A program made the position numbers and the translations under genes. Under the pieces are notes generated by a model. The model worked only from the letters and a program-made list of their open reading frames with translations. It did no database searches and was not told where the DNA came from. Below are positions 6,230 through 7,040 of a stretch of DNA of 7,040 nt, piece after piece. Origin of the DNA: Anaerolineae bacterium (GTDB lineage Bacteria; Chloroflexota; Anaerolineae; Anaerolineales; E44-bin32). The first letter of the stretch is position 1; each line of letters begins with the position of its first letter. The stretch is taken from the NCBI GenBank assembly GCA_030598885.1, contig JAUVOZ010000103.1, forward strand, positions 1-7,040. The letters run 5' to 3'.

Positions 6230-7040
6230 ACAGGACAACCTCACCGCTCACCTCTGGCTATAATCTTTCTCTCACCAGATGAGCCGCGGTTACGCACCGG
6301 TTGGCGTCTGCTGCTCCATACACTGCTCCTGGTGGCCATCACAGCAATCCTGATCTTCGCATACATACTCGCTCTCGGTTTGCCGAACCTGACAACCAGC
6401 ACCGAACCGCATCTCCTAACTGGGATCCAACTGCTTGTCATCACATTGACCACATGGATTGCCCGTCGTTTTATCGATAGACGATCCTTCCGCTCACTGG
6501 GCTTCCATATCGACAAACACACGTTGACCGACCTAGCCTTCGGCTTCTGCCTGCCAGCTCTAATGATGGGTTTGATCTTCGCATTCGAATGGGGGATGGG
6601 ATGGCTACATTTTGAGGGCTGGATGTGGAACGCCGCACCACCAGCTTCCGTATTTACCGGACTGCTTGGGGGGTTAGCGACGTTTATTATCGTTGGCTAC
6701 TACGAGGAATTGCTGTTCAGAGGCTACCACCTGCAGAACATGATCGAGGGAACCAACATGTCCTGGGCTCTCTTTCTTTCCTCCGCTGTATTCAGCATCC
6801 TGCACAGCGGAAACCCTAGCAGCACGTGGGCTTCAACTCTTGGCTTACTAGCAGCTGGCTATTTTATGGCTTACGGTTGGGTACGGACCAGACGACTATG
6901 GCTCTCCATTGGTCTGCATATCGGGTGGAATTTTTTCGAAGGTCCGGTGTTCGGATTCCCGGTAAGTGGTCTGAGCTTCACCCATCTTATCCGTCAGTCT
7001 GTTGATGGTCCTGTCCTGATCACTGGTGGTGCCTTCGGTC
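6218..7040 (+). CDS. CPBP family intramembrane metalloprotease (3' end beyond window)
   Basis: The frame from ATG 6218 stays open to the last base, giving 274 residues of an integral membrane protein. The three conserved CPBP (CAAX-processing/Abi-type) motifs are present: EELLFR in YYEELLFRGY (E163, E164, R168), FSILH (F192, H196) and HIGWN (H234, N238). These supply the presumed metal-binding and catalytic residues. Hydrophobic segments lie near 31-53, 66-82, 105-130, 144-161, 182-195, 203-220 and 228-240. ATG 6218 is the first possible start, since an in-frame TAA lies at 6200-6202. No clear ribosome site is present, and a small hairpin covers the start. Bacterial CPBP proteins vary in role (peptide maturation, bacteriocin self-immunity, membrane signalling), so no substrate can be given. 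It lies 30 bases after the GT4 gene and may be co-transcribed, but a link to solute metabolism is not shown. Confidence 0.88.
   Translation, partial: MDQITGQPHRSPLAIIFLSPDEPRLRTGWRLLLHTLLLVAITAILIFAYILALGLPNLTTSTEPHLLTGIQLLVITLTTWIARRFIDRRSFRSLGFHIDKHTLTDLAFGFCLPALMMGLIFAFEWGMGWLHFEGWMWNAAPPASVFTGLLGGLATFIIVGYYEELLFRGYHLQNMIEGTNMSWALFLSSAVFSILHSGNPSSTWASTLGLLAAGYFMAYGWVRTRRLWLSIGLHIGWNFFEGPVFGFPVSGLSFTHLIRQSVDGPVLITGGAFG

Noticed and set aside
6241..6522. Minus-strand open frame of 93 codons
   Set aside because: It lies opposite the CPBP gene, whose plus-strand frame has clear motifs and membrane segments.
6625..6819. Plus-strand open frame of 64 codons
   Set aside because: It is an alternative frame inside the CPBP gene, covering its EELLFR region.

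Overview
The window reads as one tightly packed, plus-strand gene cluster for the compatible solute glucosylglycerate and probably a mannosylated derivative. It comes from a bacterium of moderate GC content. The gene content, in particular the style of the GT4 proteins, the double-USP GpgS and the CPBP protease, looks most like environmental Chloroflexota (Anaerolineae-like). That placement rests on remembered family resemblance only and is tentative. No rRNA, tRNA, mobile element, CRISPR array or long non-coding stretch is visible; the largest intergenic gap is 30 bases.

Layout from left to right, all on +: (1) the 3' part of a GH13_18 sucrose-phosphorylase-type gene, most like glucosylglycerate phosphorylase, running in from before base 1 and ending at 1253; (2) a GT4 glycosyltransferase, 1271-2512; (3) a 614-residue glucosyl-3-phosphoglycerate synthase (GpgS) with two N-terminal universal-stress-protein-like domains, 2505-4349; (4) a histidine-phosphatase of the GpgP type, 4365-4928; (5) a second GT4 glycosyltransferase, distantly related to the first, 4925-6187; (6) the 5' part of a CPBP (CAAX/Abi-type) intramembrane metalloprotease, 6218 to beyond the window end.

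Proposed working model: GpgS joins NDP-glucose to 3-phosphoglycerate, and GpgP removes the phosphate to give glucosylglycerate. One or both GT4 enzymes may extend it, for example with mannose to mannosylglucosylglycerate, as known in Petrotoga and Thermotoga. The GH13_18 phosphorylase may recover glucose-1-phosphate and glycerate when the solute is no longer needed. Genes 1 to 5 overlap or lie within 17 bases of each other, so they are very likely co-transcribed and partly translationally coupled. The CPBP gene may be the last member of the operon or a separate unit.

The most notable points are the fusion of two degenerate USP domains to GpgS, the coexistence of synthesis and phosphorolysis genes in one operon, and the paired GT4 enzymes bracketing gpgS-gpgP.
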